From: PALSA-612 sp964595575
GTDB taxonomy: Bacteria > Actinomycetota > Thermoleophilia > Gaiellales > Gaiellaceae
DNA: 64,000 nucleotides
Direction: 5' to 3'
Assembly (NCBI GenBank): GCA_964595575.1
Contig: CAZQRA010000007.1
Coordinates: 1 to 64,000, forward strand
Positions within the stretch are counted from its first letter, which is position 1, and the number at the start of each line of letters is the position of its first letter. A model generated the notes under the pieces. It did not search any database and was not told the DNA's origin. It worked only from the letters and a program-made list of their open reading frames with translations. The translations under genes and the position numbers were made by a program. Positions 39,789-47,895 of this stretch are shown piece by piece.

Positions 39789-40770
39789 GGTGAGGGCGGC
39801 GGCGGAGGCCCTGCGCTCCCGCGACTGCTTCCTCCTCGTCACCCACGAGAACCCCGACGGGGACGCCCTCGGCTCCATCCTGGGGCTCAAGCTGGCCCTG
39901 GAGCAGCTCGGGCGCGACGCCCTCATGTTCCTCCCCGGCGAGACCGATCCGCCGGCCGAGTACTCGATCATGCCCCTCCACGATCTGCGGCGGGAGCTTC
40001 CCCAGGACGCGCCCGAGCGGGCCCTCGTGGCCCTCGACTGCGCCAGCGCCAAGCGGATGGGAAAGGCTGCCGATCTCCTGCCCCAGGTGCCGATCTCGGT
40101 CAACGTCGACCACCACCACGACAACACCCGCTTTGCGGCCGTGAACGTCGTCGTCCCCGACGCCTCCTCCACGGGGGAGATCGTCTACGACCTCCTTCGG
40201 GAGCTGGGAGTGACCCTCACGCCCGAGATCGCCGAGGCCTTGTACATCGCCCTTGTCACCGACACCGGGCGCTTCCAGTACGCCAACACGACCCCGAGGG
40301 CCCTGCGCCTGGCGGCGGAGCTGGTGGAGGCGGGCGTGGACGTCCACCGCATCTTCCAGGGGATCTACGAGTCGGTGGAGCTGGCCAAGCTCAAGCTGCT
40401 CGCCCGCGCCCTGGAGCGGGCCCAGGTGTACGAAGGCGGCACCCTCGTCGTCTCCTACCTCCTTCGCAGCGACTTCGCCGAGCTGGGGGTGGGGGAGGAG
40501 TACGCGGAGGGGATCATCGACTACCTGCGCGCGGTGGACGGGGCGCTCATGGCCGCCGTCATCCGGGAGCCGCCGGAGCCTCCCGACGCTCCCCGCAGGG
40601 TGAGCCTGCGCGCGTCCAGCGACGAGATCGACGTCTCGGCCATCGCCCGCAAGCGGGGCGGGGGAGGCCACCGTCAGGCCGCCGGGTTCTCCAGCCCCGA
40701 GAGCATCGACGAGATCAGCGCCTTCCTTCGTTCCGAGCTCGCCCGCAGCCATGCCTCCGCGGGGTCTTAG
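39763..40770 (+). CDS. nrnA: DHH/DHHA1 phosphoesterase, NrnA-like (oligoribonuclease / pAp phosphatase)
   Basis: Degrades short RNA oligonucleotides or pAp. 335 residues. DHH domain: THENPDGDALGS near 26-37, ALDCAS, and VDHHHDN near 114-120. The DHHA1 domain carries the C-terminal RKRGGGGHRQAAGF. Start ATG 39763 overlaps rbfA by 26 nt. GTG 39790 just after the rbfA stop is equally plausible. It overlaps truB by 20 nt. Confidence 0.92.
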   Translation: MSSLKATSEVRAAAEALRSRDCFLLVTHENPDGDALGSILGLKLALEQLGRDALMFLPGETDPPAEYSIMPLHDLRRELPQDAPERALVALDCASAKRMGKAADLLPQVPISVNVDHHHDNTRFAAVNVVVPDASSTGEIVYDLLRELGVTLTPEIAEALYIALVTDTGRFQYANTTPRALRLAAELVEAGVDVHRIFQGIYESVELAKLKLLARALERAQVYEGGTLVVSYLLRSDFAELGVGEEYAEGIIDYLRAVDGALMAAVIREPPEPPDAPRRVSLRASSDEIDVSAIARKRGGGGHRQAAGFSSPESIDEISAFLRSELARSHASAGS

Positions 40771-41527
40771 GCCGACGGGGCTTGTGCTCGTGGATAAGCC
40801 GGCGGGGCCCTCCTCGTTCGCCGTCGTCAAGCGCCTGCGCGACCGCACCGGTGCCAGGGCGGGCCATGCGGGGACGCTCGACCCCTTCGCCAGCGGCCTC
40901 CTGCTTGTCCTGCTCGGCTCGGCCACCCGCCTTGCCCGCTACCTGGTGGGGCTGGACAAGCGATACGTGACCGAGATCGACCTGCGGGCCCGCACGACCA
41001 CGGGAGACATCGAGGGGGAGGTGGTGGGGGAGCAGCGGCCGCCGTCGCCAGAGGAGCTGGCCGCTCGCCTGGAAGGGTTGCGCGGGGAGGTGGAGCTCCC
41101 CATCCCGGCGGCCTCGGCCGTCAAGATCGCCGGCGAGCGGGCCTACCGCCTCGCCCGCAAGGGGGTGGCTGTGGCCATGCCCCGCCGGCGCTCCACCATC
41201 CGCGACCTCGTGCTGCATCGGTACGAGGCCGGGGTGGCCACCGTCGAGCTGGAGGTGAGCTCGGGGACGTACGTGCGGGCCGTCGCCGACGTCCTGGGGG
41301 GGCACTGCCGCAGCCTGCGCCGCCTCCGGGTGGGCCCCTTCGCGGTGGAGGATGCCGACGACGAGCGCATCCTGCCCCCCCTCGAGGCGCTTCCCTTCCT
41401 GCCCCTGGTCGAGGTAGGAGAGGAGGAGGCTCGCGCCATCAGGGAGGGGCGCAGGCGGGTGCGGGATCTGGTGCGGGTCGCCTGCGCCGGCGAGCTCGTG
41501 TGCGTGGACGGGACGGTGTTGCCGTGA
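40751..41527 (+). CDS. truB: tRNA pseudouridine-55 synthase
   Basis: Makes pseudouridine 55 in the T-loop of tRNAs. 258 residues. LVLVDKPAGPSSF at 11-23, catalytic D44 in GHAGTLDPFASG, KRYVTEIDL, and SGTYVRAVADVLG are all present. The C-terminal RNA-binding extension is short. It overlaps ribF by 4 nt. Confidence 0.95.
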   Translation: MPPRGLRPTGLVLVDKPAGPSSFAVVKRLRDRTGARAGHAGTLDPFASGLLLVLLGSATRLARYLVGLDKRYVTEIDLRARTTTGDIEGEVVGEQRPPSPEELAARLEGLRGEVELPIPAASAVKIAGERAYRLARKGVAVAMPRRRSTIRDLVLHRYEAGVATVELEVSSGTYVRAVADVLGGHCRSLRRLRVGPFAVEDADDERILPPLEALPFLPLVEVGEEEARAIREGRRRVRDLVRVACAGELVCVDGTVLP

Positions 41528-42417
41528 AGGTGGCCCGGACCGTCTCCGAGCTGGAGCCGCGGGAGCGGGCGGTCGCCATCGGCACCTTCGACGGCGTCCA
41601 CCGTGGACACAGGCGGGTGATCGAGACCGCCCTGGCGACGGGCCTCGTGCCCACGGTGGTCACCTTCCATCCCCACCCCCGCCTTGCCCTCGGCTACGCC
41701 GTCGAGCTTCTGGCCACGCTGGAGCGACGCCTGGAGCTGCTCGAGGCGATCGGGGTCGAGGAGGTACTCGTGGTCGAGTTCACCCCCGACTTCGTGTTCA
41801 CCGAGGCGGAGGCCTTCGCGCACACGGTACTTGCCCCCATGGGGACGCGGGTGGTGGTGGCTGGGGAGGGCTTCCGCTTCGGGCACAAGCGGCGAGGAGA
41901 CCTCGACCTGCTGCGTCGCCTCGGCTACGAGACGAGGTCGGTGCCCCTCCTCCCCGGGGTCTCCTCGACGACCATCAGGCGCCTTCTGCACGAGGGCGAG
42001 GTAGCAGCCGCGGCGGCGCTCCTGGGGCGCCCTCCCGAGGTCGAGGGTCGGGTGGTGGCCGGGGACGCCCGGGGAGGGACGCTCGGCTTCCCCACCGCCA
42101 ACCTCGCCCTCGATCCCTACCTCCTCGTCCCTGCCCACGGCATCTACGCCGGGGCCGCCCACGGCCACCGCGCCGCGGTGTCCATCGGCGTCAACCCCCA
42201 CTACGGGGGCCGGGAGCGGCGGGTGGAGGTGCACCTGATCGACTTCCACGGCGACCTCTACGGGCAACGCCTGGTCGTGGAGCTGTGGCGCAGGCTGCGG
42301 GACGAGCAGGCCTTTGCCAGCGAGGAGGAGCTGGTGGCGCAGATCGCCCGCGACGTGGAGGAGGCGCGGGCAGCTACCCGTCCTGCGACCGAGCCGGAGG
42401 CGCCGCTGCTACCCTAG
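41524..42417 (+). CDS. ribF: Bifunctional riboflavin kinase / FAD synthetase
   Basis: Makes FMN then FAD from riboflavin. 297 residues. The N-terminal nucleotidyltransferase domain has AIGTFDGVHRGHRRVI and the FRFGHKRRGD and STTIRRLL motifs. The C-terminal flavokinase domain has GRVVAGDARGGTLGFPTANL and HLIDFHGDLYG. It overlaps truB (GTGA). The -10-like box of rpsO lies over its stop codon. Confidence 0.95.
   Translation: MKVARTVSELEPRERAVAIGTFDGVHRGHRRVIETALATGLVPTVVTFHPHPRLALGYAVELLATLERRLELLEAIGVEEVLVVEFTPDFVFTEAEAFAHTVLAPMGTRVVVAGEGFRFGHKRRGDLDLLRRLGYETRSVPLLPGVSSTTIRRLLHEGEVAAAAALLGRPPEVEGRVVAGDARGGTLGFPTANLALDPYLLVPAHGIYAGAAHGHRAAVSIGVNPHYGGRERRVEVHLIDFHGDLYGQRLVVELWRRLRDEQAFASEEELVAQIARDVEEARAATRPATEPEAPLLP
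42410..42415 (+). promoter_or_regulatory. -10-like hexamer TACCCT for rpsO
   Basis: Transcription from about 42422 gives a leader of about 75 nt with two hairpins before the rpsO start. Confidence 0.35.
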
Positions 42418-42438
42418 GAACGACCGCAGCCCCGGCCG

Positions 42439-42459
42439 GCCGTAGAGCTTCCCTACGGC
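42439..42459 (+). promoter_or_regulatory. Stem-loop in the rpsO leader
   Basis: Perfect 7-bp stem GCCGTAG/CTACGGC with a 7-nt loop, followed by a second short stem GACT/AGTC just before the GGAGG site. S15 represses its own mRNA through leader structures in several bacteria, and these differ in detail between lineages. The link here is inferred from position. Confidence 0.45.
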
Positions 42460-42496
42460 GGGCTGAGACTGCGGAGTCGCCAACCTGGAGGTACGA

Positions 42497-42766
42497 GTGA
42501 CCCTCACCAAGGAAGCCAAGCAGGAGATCGTCAGCAAGCACGGCCGCCACGCGGCGGACACGGGATCGGCCCAGGTACAGATCGCCCTTCTCACCACCCG
42601 CATCAACCAGCTCACCGAGCACCTGCGGGTGCACAAGAAGGACCACCACTCCCGGCGCGGCCTCCTCAAGCTGGTCGGTCGTAGGCGGCGGCTGCTCGAC
42701 TACCTCCAGCGCACCGATGTGGAGGGCTACCGCGCCCTCATCAAGGAGCTCGGGCTCAGGCGCTGA
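42497..42766 (+). CDS. rpsO: 30S ribosomal protein S15
   Basis: 89 residues, normal length. The family core DTGSAQVQIALLTTRINQLTEHL, HKKDHHSRRGLL and GRRRRLLDYL is intact. GTG start after a good GGAGG site at 42487-42491. Confidence 0.98.
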   Translation: MTLTKEAKQEIVSKHGRHAADTGSAQVQIALLTTRINQLTEHLRVHKKDHHSRRGLLKLVGRRRRLLDYLQRTDVEGYRALIKELGLRR

Positions 42767-42792
42767 CCACCCCGGGCGGAAGCGACGGAAAC

Positions 42793-42854
42793 GGAGAGTG
42801 GAAGTTTGAGCGAGCTTCACCGAGCAGTGAGGCTGACTCAAACCTCCACTCTCC
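42793..42854 (+). promoter_or_regulatory. Long hairpin in the pnp leader (Actino-pnp-like)
   Basis: Arms 42793-42810 and 42837-42854 pair over 18 positions with one mismatch (GGAGAGTGGA...TTTGAG against CTCAAA...TCCACTCTCC). Inside, AGCTTCAC (42813-42820) pairs with GTGAGGCT (42827-42834) allowing one G-U. The Actino-pnp motif is a known conserved hairpin before actinobacterial pnp genes, and in E. coli a long rpsO-pnp hairpin is cut by RNase III for PNPase autoregulation. This hairpin fits both in place and form. It could also act as the rpsO terminator. Confidence 0.75.
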
Positions 42855-42876
42855 CTGAGAGCACGTGGAGGAGACC

Positions 42877-45375
42877 ATGGACTACACGACCGACCGCGTA
42901 ACGTCGGTCTCCGTGACCGTAGGCGGTCAGGAGATCGTCTTCGAGACCGGCAGGCTGGCCAAGCAGGCCGACGGCGCCGTCCTCGCCCGCTCGGGAGAGA
43001 CGATGGTGCTGGCCACCGCCCAGGGGAGGCTCGATGCCCGCGAGGGAGCCGACTTCTTCCCGCTCACGGTGGACGTCGAGGAGCGCATGTACGCCGCCGG
43101 CAAGATCCCCGGCGGCTTCTTCAAGCGGGAGGGGCGGCCGAGCGAGCGGGCCATCCTCATCGCCCGCATGATCGATCGCCCCATTCGGCCGCTGTGGCCG
43201 AAGGGGTTCAGGAACGAGGTGCAGATCATCTGCACCATCCTCTCCGCCGACCTCGTTACCGCCCACGACATCCTCTGCATCAACGGGGCTTCGGCGGCAC
43301 TGATGGTGTCCTCCCTCCCCTTCCTGGGGCCGGTGGGAGCGGTGCGGATCGGCCTCATCGACGGCGAGCTGGTGGTCAACCCCACCCTGGCCGAGGTCAA
43401 GGACGTCTCCAAGCTCGACCTCGTGGTCGTGGGCACCAAGGAGGCCTTGACCATGGTGGAGGCGGGCGCCGACGAGGTACCCGAGGACACGATCCTGGCC
43501 GCCTTCGAGCTCGCCCAGGGGGAGATCCGCAAGATCTGCGAGGCCCAAGAGGAGCTCCGCCGCCAGGCCGGCAAGCCCAAGTGGCTCGACCTGGAGCTCA
43601 CCGCCGAGCTCGAGGCCCGCTACGGAGAGCGTATCCGGGGCGAGATCGCTCGGCTCGGCCTCCGCGACGGCGGGGCGATCGCGGAGGCAATCGCGAGCGA
43701 GCTGTGCCCGCCCCTGACCATGACCTCGACGGAGGAGGACATCGTCCGTCGCGCCCAGGTTCACGCCAGCTTGAGCCAGATTCTCGACGAGGCCAGGCTG
43801 GCGGCCGTCGAGGGGCCCGTGCGCGAGCAGTTCGAGGCCGAGCTACGGGCGCTCACCGACGCCGAGCAAGACTCCAAGGAGCTCAAGTCGGCCAAGCGGC
43901 AGCTCCTCTTCGACCGGATCGTGGAGGCGGTCGAGCTTCCGTTCCCGGCCGGCCCGGTGCCTAGCGAGGGGGAGGCGCCGACCACCAAGGACCCCCTCAC
44001 CCGCCAGTACGTGAAGCGGGCGGCGGAGGGCATCTACAAGGAGCTCGTCCGCCGCAAGATCGCGGTGGAGAAGCGGCGACCCGACGGGCGGGCGGCGGAC
44101 GAGATCCGTCCCGTCTCCTGCGAGGTGCGGGTGTCGCCGCGCACCCACGGCTCGGCCCTCTTCACCCGCGGCCAGACCCAGGTCATGACCCTGCTCACCC
44201 TGGGGACGGCCAAGGAGGGCCAGCGCATCGACGACCTCTCCTTGGAGGAGGAGCGTCGGTACATGCACCACTACAACTTCCCTCCCTACTCGGTGGGGGA
44301 GACGGGCTTCATGCGCGGCCCCAAGCGTCGGGACATCGGCCACGGGGCCCTCGCCCAGCGGGCCCTGGAGCCCATGATCCCGTCCCCGGACGAGTTCCCG
44401 TACACGATCCGGCTGGTGTCGGAGACCCTGGAGTCGAACGGCTCCTCCTCCATGGCCTCCGTCTGCGGCTCCACCCTGGCCCTCCAGGACGCCGGGGTAC
44501 CCATCAAGCGGCCGGTCAGCGGCATCGCCATGGGGCTCGTCAAGGAGGGGGACGATTACGTCATCCTCACCGACATCCAGGGCGCCGAGGACCACCTGGG
44601 GGACATGGACTTCAAGGTGGCCGGGTCTCGCGAGGGGATCACCGCCCTGCAGATGGACATCAAGATCGCCGGGGTCACCCAGGACATCATGCGGGCGGCG
44701 CTCGAGCAGGCGCGGCGGGCCCGGGAGCTCATCCTCGACAAGATGGCCGAGGTCATGCCCCACTCCCGCGAGGAGCTGGCCGCCCACGCCCCTCGTATCT
44801 CCTCGATGAAGATCGACCCCGAGTACATCGGGGTAGTCATCGGCAAGGGCGGGGAGACGATCCGCTCGATCGAGTCCGACTACGACGTCCAGGTAGACAT
44901 CGAGGAGGACGGCACCATCCTCGTCTACGCCGCGGACGGCACCAAGGCGGAGAGGGCCATGCGGGCGATCACCGCCCTCGTGAAGGAGCCAGAGGTGGGG
45001 GACCTGTACACGGGCCGGGTGGTCAAGCTCACCCAGTTCGGCGCCTTCGTCGAGCTCAAGAAGGGAACCGACGGTCTCCTCCACGTCTCCAACGTGGGCC
45101 CGGGCAGGATCGGCCGCATCGAGGACGTGATCGAGCGCGGAGACGTGCTCGACGTGGTGGTGCAGGAGGTCGACAAGGAGCGAGGCCGGATCGGGCTCAA
45201 GCTGGTCGCGAAGCACGAGAACGGCAAGCTGGTCACGCCCGAGGAGCTGGTGGAGCGGGCCAAGGCGGCCTCGGCTGCCCGCCCCCCCGAGGAGCGAGAG
45301 CGCCCGCGGCGGGAGGAGCGGGGAGGCGAGCAGCGCCGCCGGGGGCCACGGCGGGGGCCGAGGCGCTCCGAGTAG
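42877..45375 (+). CDS. pnp: Polyribonucleotide nucleotidyltransferase (PNPase), long form
   Basis: Phosphorolytic 3'-5' exoribonuclease and core of RNA decay. 832 residues against about 700-750 usually. Two RNase PH-like domains (about 10-145 and 390-545) flank an extended helical linker, followed by KH with YIGVVIGKGGETIRSI near 650, S1 near 705-780, and an Arg/Glu-rich tail ending RRGPRRGPRRSE. ATG 42877 is chosen over GTG 42865 because GGAGGAG lies just upstream. The tail may contact RNA or partners. Confidence 0.96.
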   Translation: MDYTTDRVTSVSVTVGGQEIVFETGRLAKQADGAVLARSGETMVLATAQGRLDAREGADFFPLTVDVEERMYAAGKIPGGFFKREGRPSERAILIARMIDRPIRPLWPKGFRNEVQIICTILSADLVTAHDILCINGASAALMVSSLPFLGPVGAVRIGLIDGELVVNPTLAEVKDVSKLDLVVVGTKEALTMVEAGADEVPEDTILAAFELAQGEIRKICEAQEELRRQAGKPKWLDLELTAELEARYGERIRGEIARLGLRDGGAIAEAIASELCPPLTMTSTEEDIVRRAQVHASLSQILDEARLAAVEGPVREQFEAELRALTDAEQDSKELKSAKRQLLFDRIVEAVELPFPAGPVPSEGEAPTTKDPLTRQYVKRAAEGIYKELVRRKIAVEKRRPDGRAADEIRPVSCEVRVSPRTHGSALFTRGQTQVMTLLTLGTAKEGQRIDDLSLEEERRYMHHYNFPPYSVGETGFMRGPKRRDIGHGALAQRALEPMIPSPDEFPYTIRLVSETLESNGSSSMASVCGSTLALQDAGVPIKRPVSGIAMGLVKEGDDYVILTDIQGAEDHLGDMDFKVAGSREGITALQMDIKIAGVTQDIMRAALEQARRARELILDKMAEVMPHSREELAAHAPRISSMKIDPEYIGVVIGKGGETIRSIESDYDVQVDIEEDGTILVYAADGTKAERAMRAITALVKEPEVGDLYTGRVVKLTQFGAFVELKKGTDGLLHVSNVGPGRIGRIEDVIERGDVLDVVVQEVDKERGRIGLKLVAKHENGKLVTPEELVERAKAASAARPPEERERPRREERGGEQRRRGPRRGPRRSE

Positions 45376-45390
45376 AGGTGACAGAGGGAG

Positions 45391-45417
45391 GGGAGGGGGC
45401 CCGCTCGACCCCCTCCC
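45391..45417. terminator. Hairpin between convergent pnp and SnoaL-like gene
   Basis: Perfect 9-bp stem GGGAGGGGG/CCCCCTCCC with a 9-nt loop, 16 nt after the pnp stop and 16 nt from the stop of the convergent gene. It could serve both directions. Confidence 0.6.
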
Positions 45418-45432
45418 GCGCGGCCGCAGGGC

Positions 45433-45864
45433 CTACGCCGTGGGCACGGGCTCAGCGAGAAGCCCAAGCTGGGTGAGGATCTGCACCTGGTCGAAGTACA
45501 GGTGCTCCTCGACGATCTTGCCCCCGCGGACGCAGAACGCCTCGCAGCCGCGGCCGCTGAGCGTGCGACCGGTGGGCGGGATCTCGCCCGCCGGACCTGC
45601 CAGCGGATGGCGGTGCGTCCCCTCGAAGGTGAACCTGGTGACAACCCACTCCCCCTCGGCCACGGTGTCGTGGATGGTGAGCCGGGCGTCGGGGAAGGCG
45701 CGAAGCCAGGCCATGGCGTAACCGATAGCGGCCTCCCTTCCCTCCAGGTGGACGCCGGGAGCCTCGAAGACGACGTCGGGGGAGTAGTGGGCCCGCATGG
45801 CCGCCTCGTCGTGGGCGTTGAAGGCCTCGGTGGCGGCGGACACGGTCTCGCGCGGCTCTGCCAT
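45433..45864 (-). CDS. SnoaL-like polyketide cyclase/ester cyclase family protein
   Basis: 143 residues, NTF2-like fold. Conserved features are FNAHDEAAMRAHYSPDVVFEAPG, the FPDARLTIHDTVAEGEWVVTRFTFEGTH strand pair, and the C-terminal GKIVEEHLYFDQVQILTQLG. Members are cyclases, isomerases or of unknown function. The residues alone do not settle catalysis. ATG 45864 has an AAGGAGG site and is better than the upstream in-frame start. It stands alone between pnp and the M16 gene. Confidence 0.88.
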   Translation of the reverse strand: MAEPRETVSAATEAFNAHDEAAMRAHYSPDVVFEAPGVHLEGREAAIGYAMAWLRAFPDARLTIHDTVAEGEWVVTRFTFEGTHRHPLAGPAGEIPPTGRTLSGRGCEAFCVRGGKIVEEHLYFDQVQILTQLGLLAEPVPTA

Positions 45865-45946
45865 GGTGGTCCTCCTTGGGTTGCCGGCTCGAGCCGGATG
45901 AGCCACAGTAGCAGAGGCCCGCGGTCCGGGCGGAACGGGAGCCGGC

Positions 45947-45952
45947 TACGAT
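45947..45952 (+). promoter_or_regulatory. Leaderless-type -10 box TACGAT
   Basis: Exactly 6 nt before the M16 peptidase GTG at 45959. Confidence 0.5.
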
Positions 45953-45958
45953 CCCCCC

Positions 45959-47251
45959 GTGCAGGAGTACGTCCTCTCCGAGCTCGACTCGGGCGAGCGG
46001 GTGGTCAGCGAGCGGGTAACCAGCGTCCGCTCGGTCGCCCTCGGCTTCTGGATCGGCGTCGGCTCCCGGGACGAGCCCGATGCCAAGGCCGGGGTCACCC
46101 ACTTCATCGAGCACCTGCTGTTCAAAGGCAGCCGCTCCTACTCGGCCCAGGAGATCGCCGAGATCTTCGACGCCCTGGGCGGCGAGCTCAACGCCGCCAC
46201 CTCGCGGGAGAGCACCGTCGTCTATGCCCGGGTTCCCGACCGCCACCTGGAGACCTCCCTGGACGTGATGGCGGACATGGTGCTCGTGCCCACCTTCGCC
46301 GACGTGGACGCGGAGCGGGAGGTGGTGCTGGAGGAGATCGCCCTGGTCGAGGACACGCCCCAGGACCTCGTGCACGACCTCCTGGCCGAGGCCGTGTTCG
46401 CCGGCCACCCCCTGGGCCGGCCGGTGATCGGCCGAGCCGAGGTCATCTCCACCATCTCCCGGGAGGCGCTCGCCACCTACCACAGGCAGATGTACGTGCC
46501 GGGCAACATCGTCCTCGCCGCCGCCGGCAACCTCGACCACGACCGCCTCCTCGCCCTGGCGGAGCAGGCAGCGACCCGCCGCCCCGAGCCCCCCGACGGC
46601 CGCGCGTACGTGCGGCGGCCGCTCGTCCGCGAGCCCAGCCCGGGCCTCCGCTTCCAGCAGAAGGACACCGAGCAGTACCACATCTGCCTGGGGGCGGTGG
46701 GGATCTCCCGCAACGACCGGCGCCGGTTCGCCGCCTCCCTGCTCGACGCCATCCTGGGAGGCTCGGCGTCGTCGCGGCTCTTCCAGGAGATCAGGGAGAA
46801 GCGGGGCATGGCCTACTCGGTGTACACGTTCGCCTCCCAGTACACGGATACCGGCCTCATCGGCGTCTACCTGGGCACGCGGGAGGAGAACGTCAGGCCC
46901 TGCCTCGAGATCGTGTCGGGCGAGATCGCGGACATCGCCGACGGCAACGTGCGTCCTGCCGAGCTCGAGCGGGCCAAGGAGAGCTTGAAGGGCCGCCTCG
47001 TCCTCTCCATGGAGTCGACGGCGAACCGGATGACCCGCCTGGGCAAGGCCCTGGTCACGGACTCCGAGCTTCTCGGTCTCGATCGGCTCATGGCCGAGAT
47101 CGACGCGGTCGAAGCTGCGCAGGTGTCCGAGCTGGCCGGCGTGTTGTTGGCCCCCGAGCGCCTGTCGGCGGCCGGCATCGGGCCCAGCGAGGAGCGCTTC
47201 CGGGGGGCTGTCGAGCGCGTCCACCCGGGGCTGGCGGCGGCGGCCGCGTAG
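45959..47251 (+). CDS. M16 family zinc peptidase (processing-peptidase-like)
   Basis: 430 residues. The inverted zinc motif HFIEH has H48, E51 and H52, with the distal glutamate in the EEIALVEDTPQD region. The second M16 half has SSRLFQEIREKRGMAYSVY. No signal peptide, so it is probably cytoplasmic. It belongs to the group found after pnp in many Gram-positive bacteria (YmxG/PepR-like). The start is GTG with a leaderless-type promoter. Confidence 0.93.
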   Translation: MQEYVLSELDSGERVVSERVTSVRSVALGFWIGVGSRDEPDAKAGVTHFIEHLLFKGSRSYSAQEIAEIFDALGGELNAATSRESTVVYARVPDRHLETSLDVMADMVLVPTFADVDAEREVVLEEIALVEDTPQDLVHDLLAEAVFAGHPLGRPVIGRAEVISTISREALATYHRQMYVPGNIVLAAAGNLDHDRLLALAEQAATRRPEPPDGRAYVRRPLVREPSPGLRFQQKDTEQYHICLGAVGISRNDRRRFAASLLDAILGGSASSRLFQEIREKRGMAYSVYTFASQYTDTGLIGVYLGTREENVRPCLEIVSGEIADIADGNVRPAELERAKESLKGRLVLSMESTANRMTRLGKALVTDSELLGLDRLMAEIDAVEAAQVSELAGVLLAPERLSAAGIGPSEERFRGAVERVHPGLAAAAA

Positions 47252-47262
47252 GCCCGGCGCTG

Positions 47263-47268
47263 TAGCCT
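47263..47268 (+). promoter_or_regulatory. -10-like hexamer TAGCCT before dapB
   Basis: Ends 9 nt before the dapB ATG. Confidence 0.4.
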
Positions 47269-47277
47269 TCCTCCCCG

Positions 47278-47895
47278 ATGAAGGTGCTCGTGAACGGCCG
47301 TCGGGGCAAGGTGGGCTCGGTGCTATCGCCGGCGTTGGAGGCGGCCGGGCACGAGCTGGTCGAGGAGCTGGAGGCGGCGGAGGTGGTAGTGGACTTCACC
47401 ACCCCCACGGCGGTGGTCGGGAACGTCGAGCGAGCCCTCGAGGCCGGCGTCCCCTGCGTGGTCGGCACGAGCGGGTGGGAGGGAGAGCGCGCGCGCGTCG
47501 ACGCGGCGGCCCGGAGGCGCGGCCTACCCGTGTTCTACGCCCCCAACTTCGCCATCGGCGCCGTCCTCATGGTGCGGTTCGCGGCCGAGGCGGTCCGCCA
47601 CCTGCCCCGGGCGGCCATCGTCGAGCTCCACCACGAGACGAAGCTGGACGCCCCTTCGGGCACGGCCAAGGCGACGGCAGCTGCCATGGGCGGGGAGATC
47701 CCCATCCACTCCGTGCGCCTCCCCGGCCTCGTCGCCCACCAGGAGGTCCTCCTGGGGGGGCCGGGGCAGCTCCTCACCATCCGCCACGACGCCTTCTCGC
47801 GGGAGGCGTACGTCCCCGGCGTGCTCCTCGCCTTGGAGCGGGTGCGTGACCTCCCTCCGGGGCTAACGGTGGGCCTCGAGCGCCTGCTCGGGTGA
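47278..47895 (+). CDS. dapB: 4-hydroxy-tetrahydrodipicolinate reductase, compact form
   Basis: Second committed step of lysine/diaminopimelate synthesis. 205 residues, shorter than the usual 240-270. The Rossmann glycine region reads NGRRGKVGS and the catalytic block ELHHETKLDAPSGTA (117-130) keeps H118, H119 and K122. The loss is mainly the variable stretch between the first strand pair and VVDFTTP, plus the loops before the catalytic block. It overlaps the 3' end of the convergent MFS fusion by 33 nt. dapA is 4 kb downstream. Confidence 0.93.
   Translation: MKVLVNGRRGKVGSVLSPALEAAGHELVEELEAAEVVVDFTTPTAVVGNVERALEAGVPCVVGTSGWEGERARVDAAARRRGLPVFYAPNFAIGAVLMVRFAAEAVRHLPRAAIVELHHETKLDAPSGTAKATAAAMGGEIPIHSVRLPGLVAHQEVLLGGPGQLLTIRHDAFSREAYVPGVLLALERVRDLPPGLTVGLERLLG

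Noticed and set aside
42838..43764. 308-codon minus-strand ORF opposite pnp
   Set aside because: Antisense shadow of the first RNase PH domain of PNPase.
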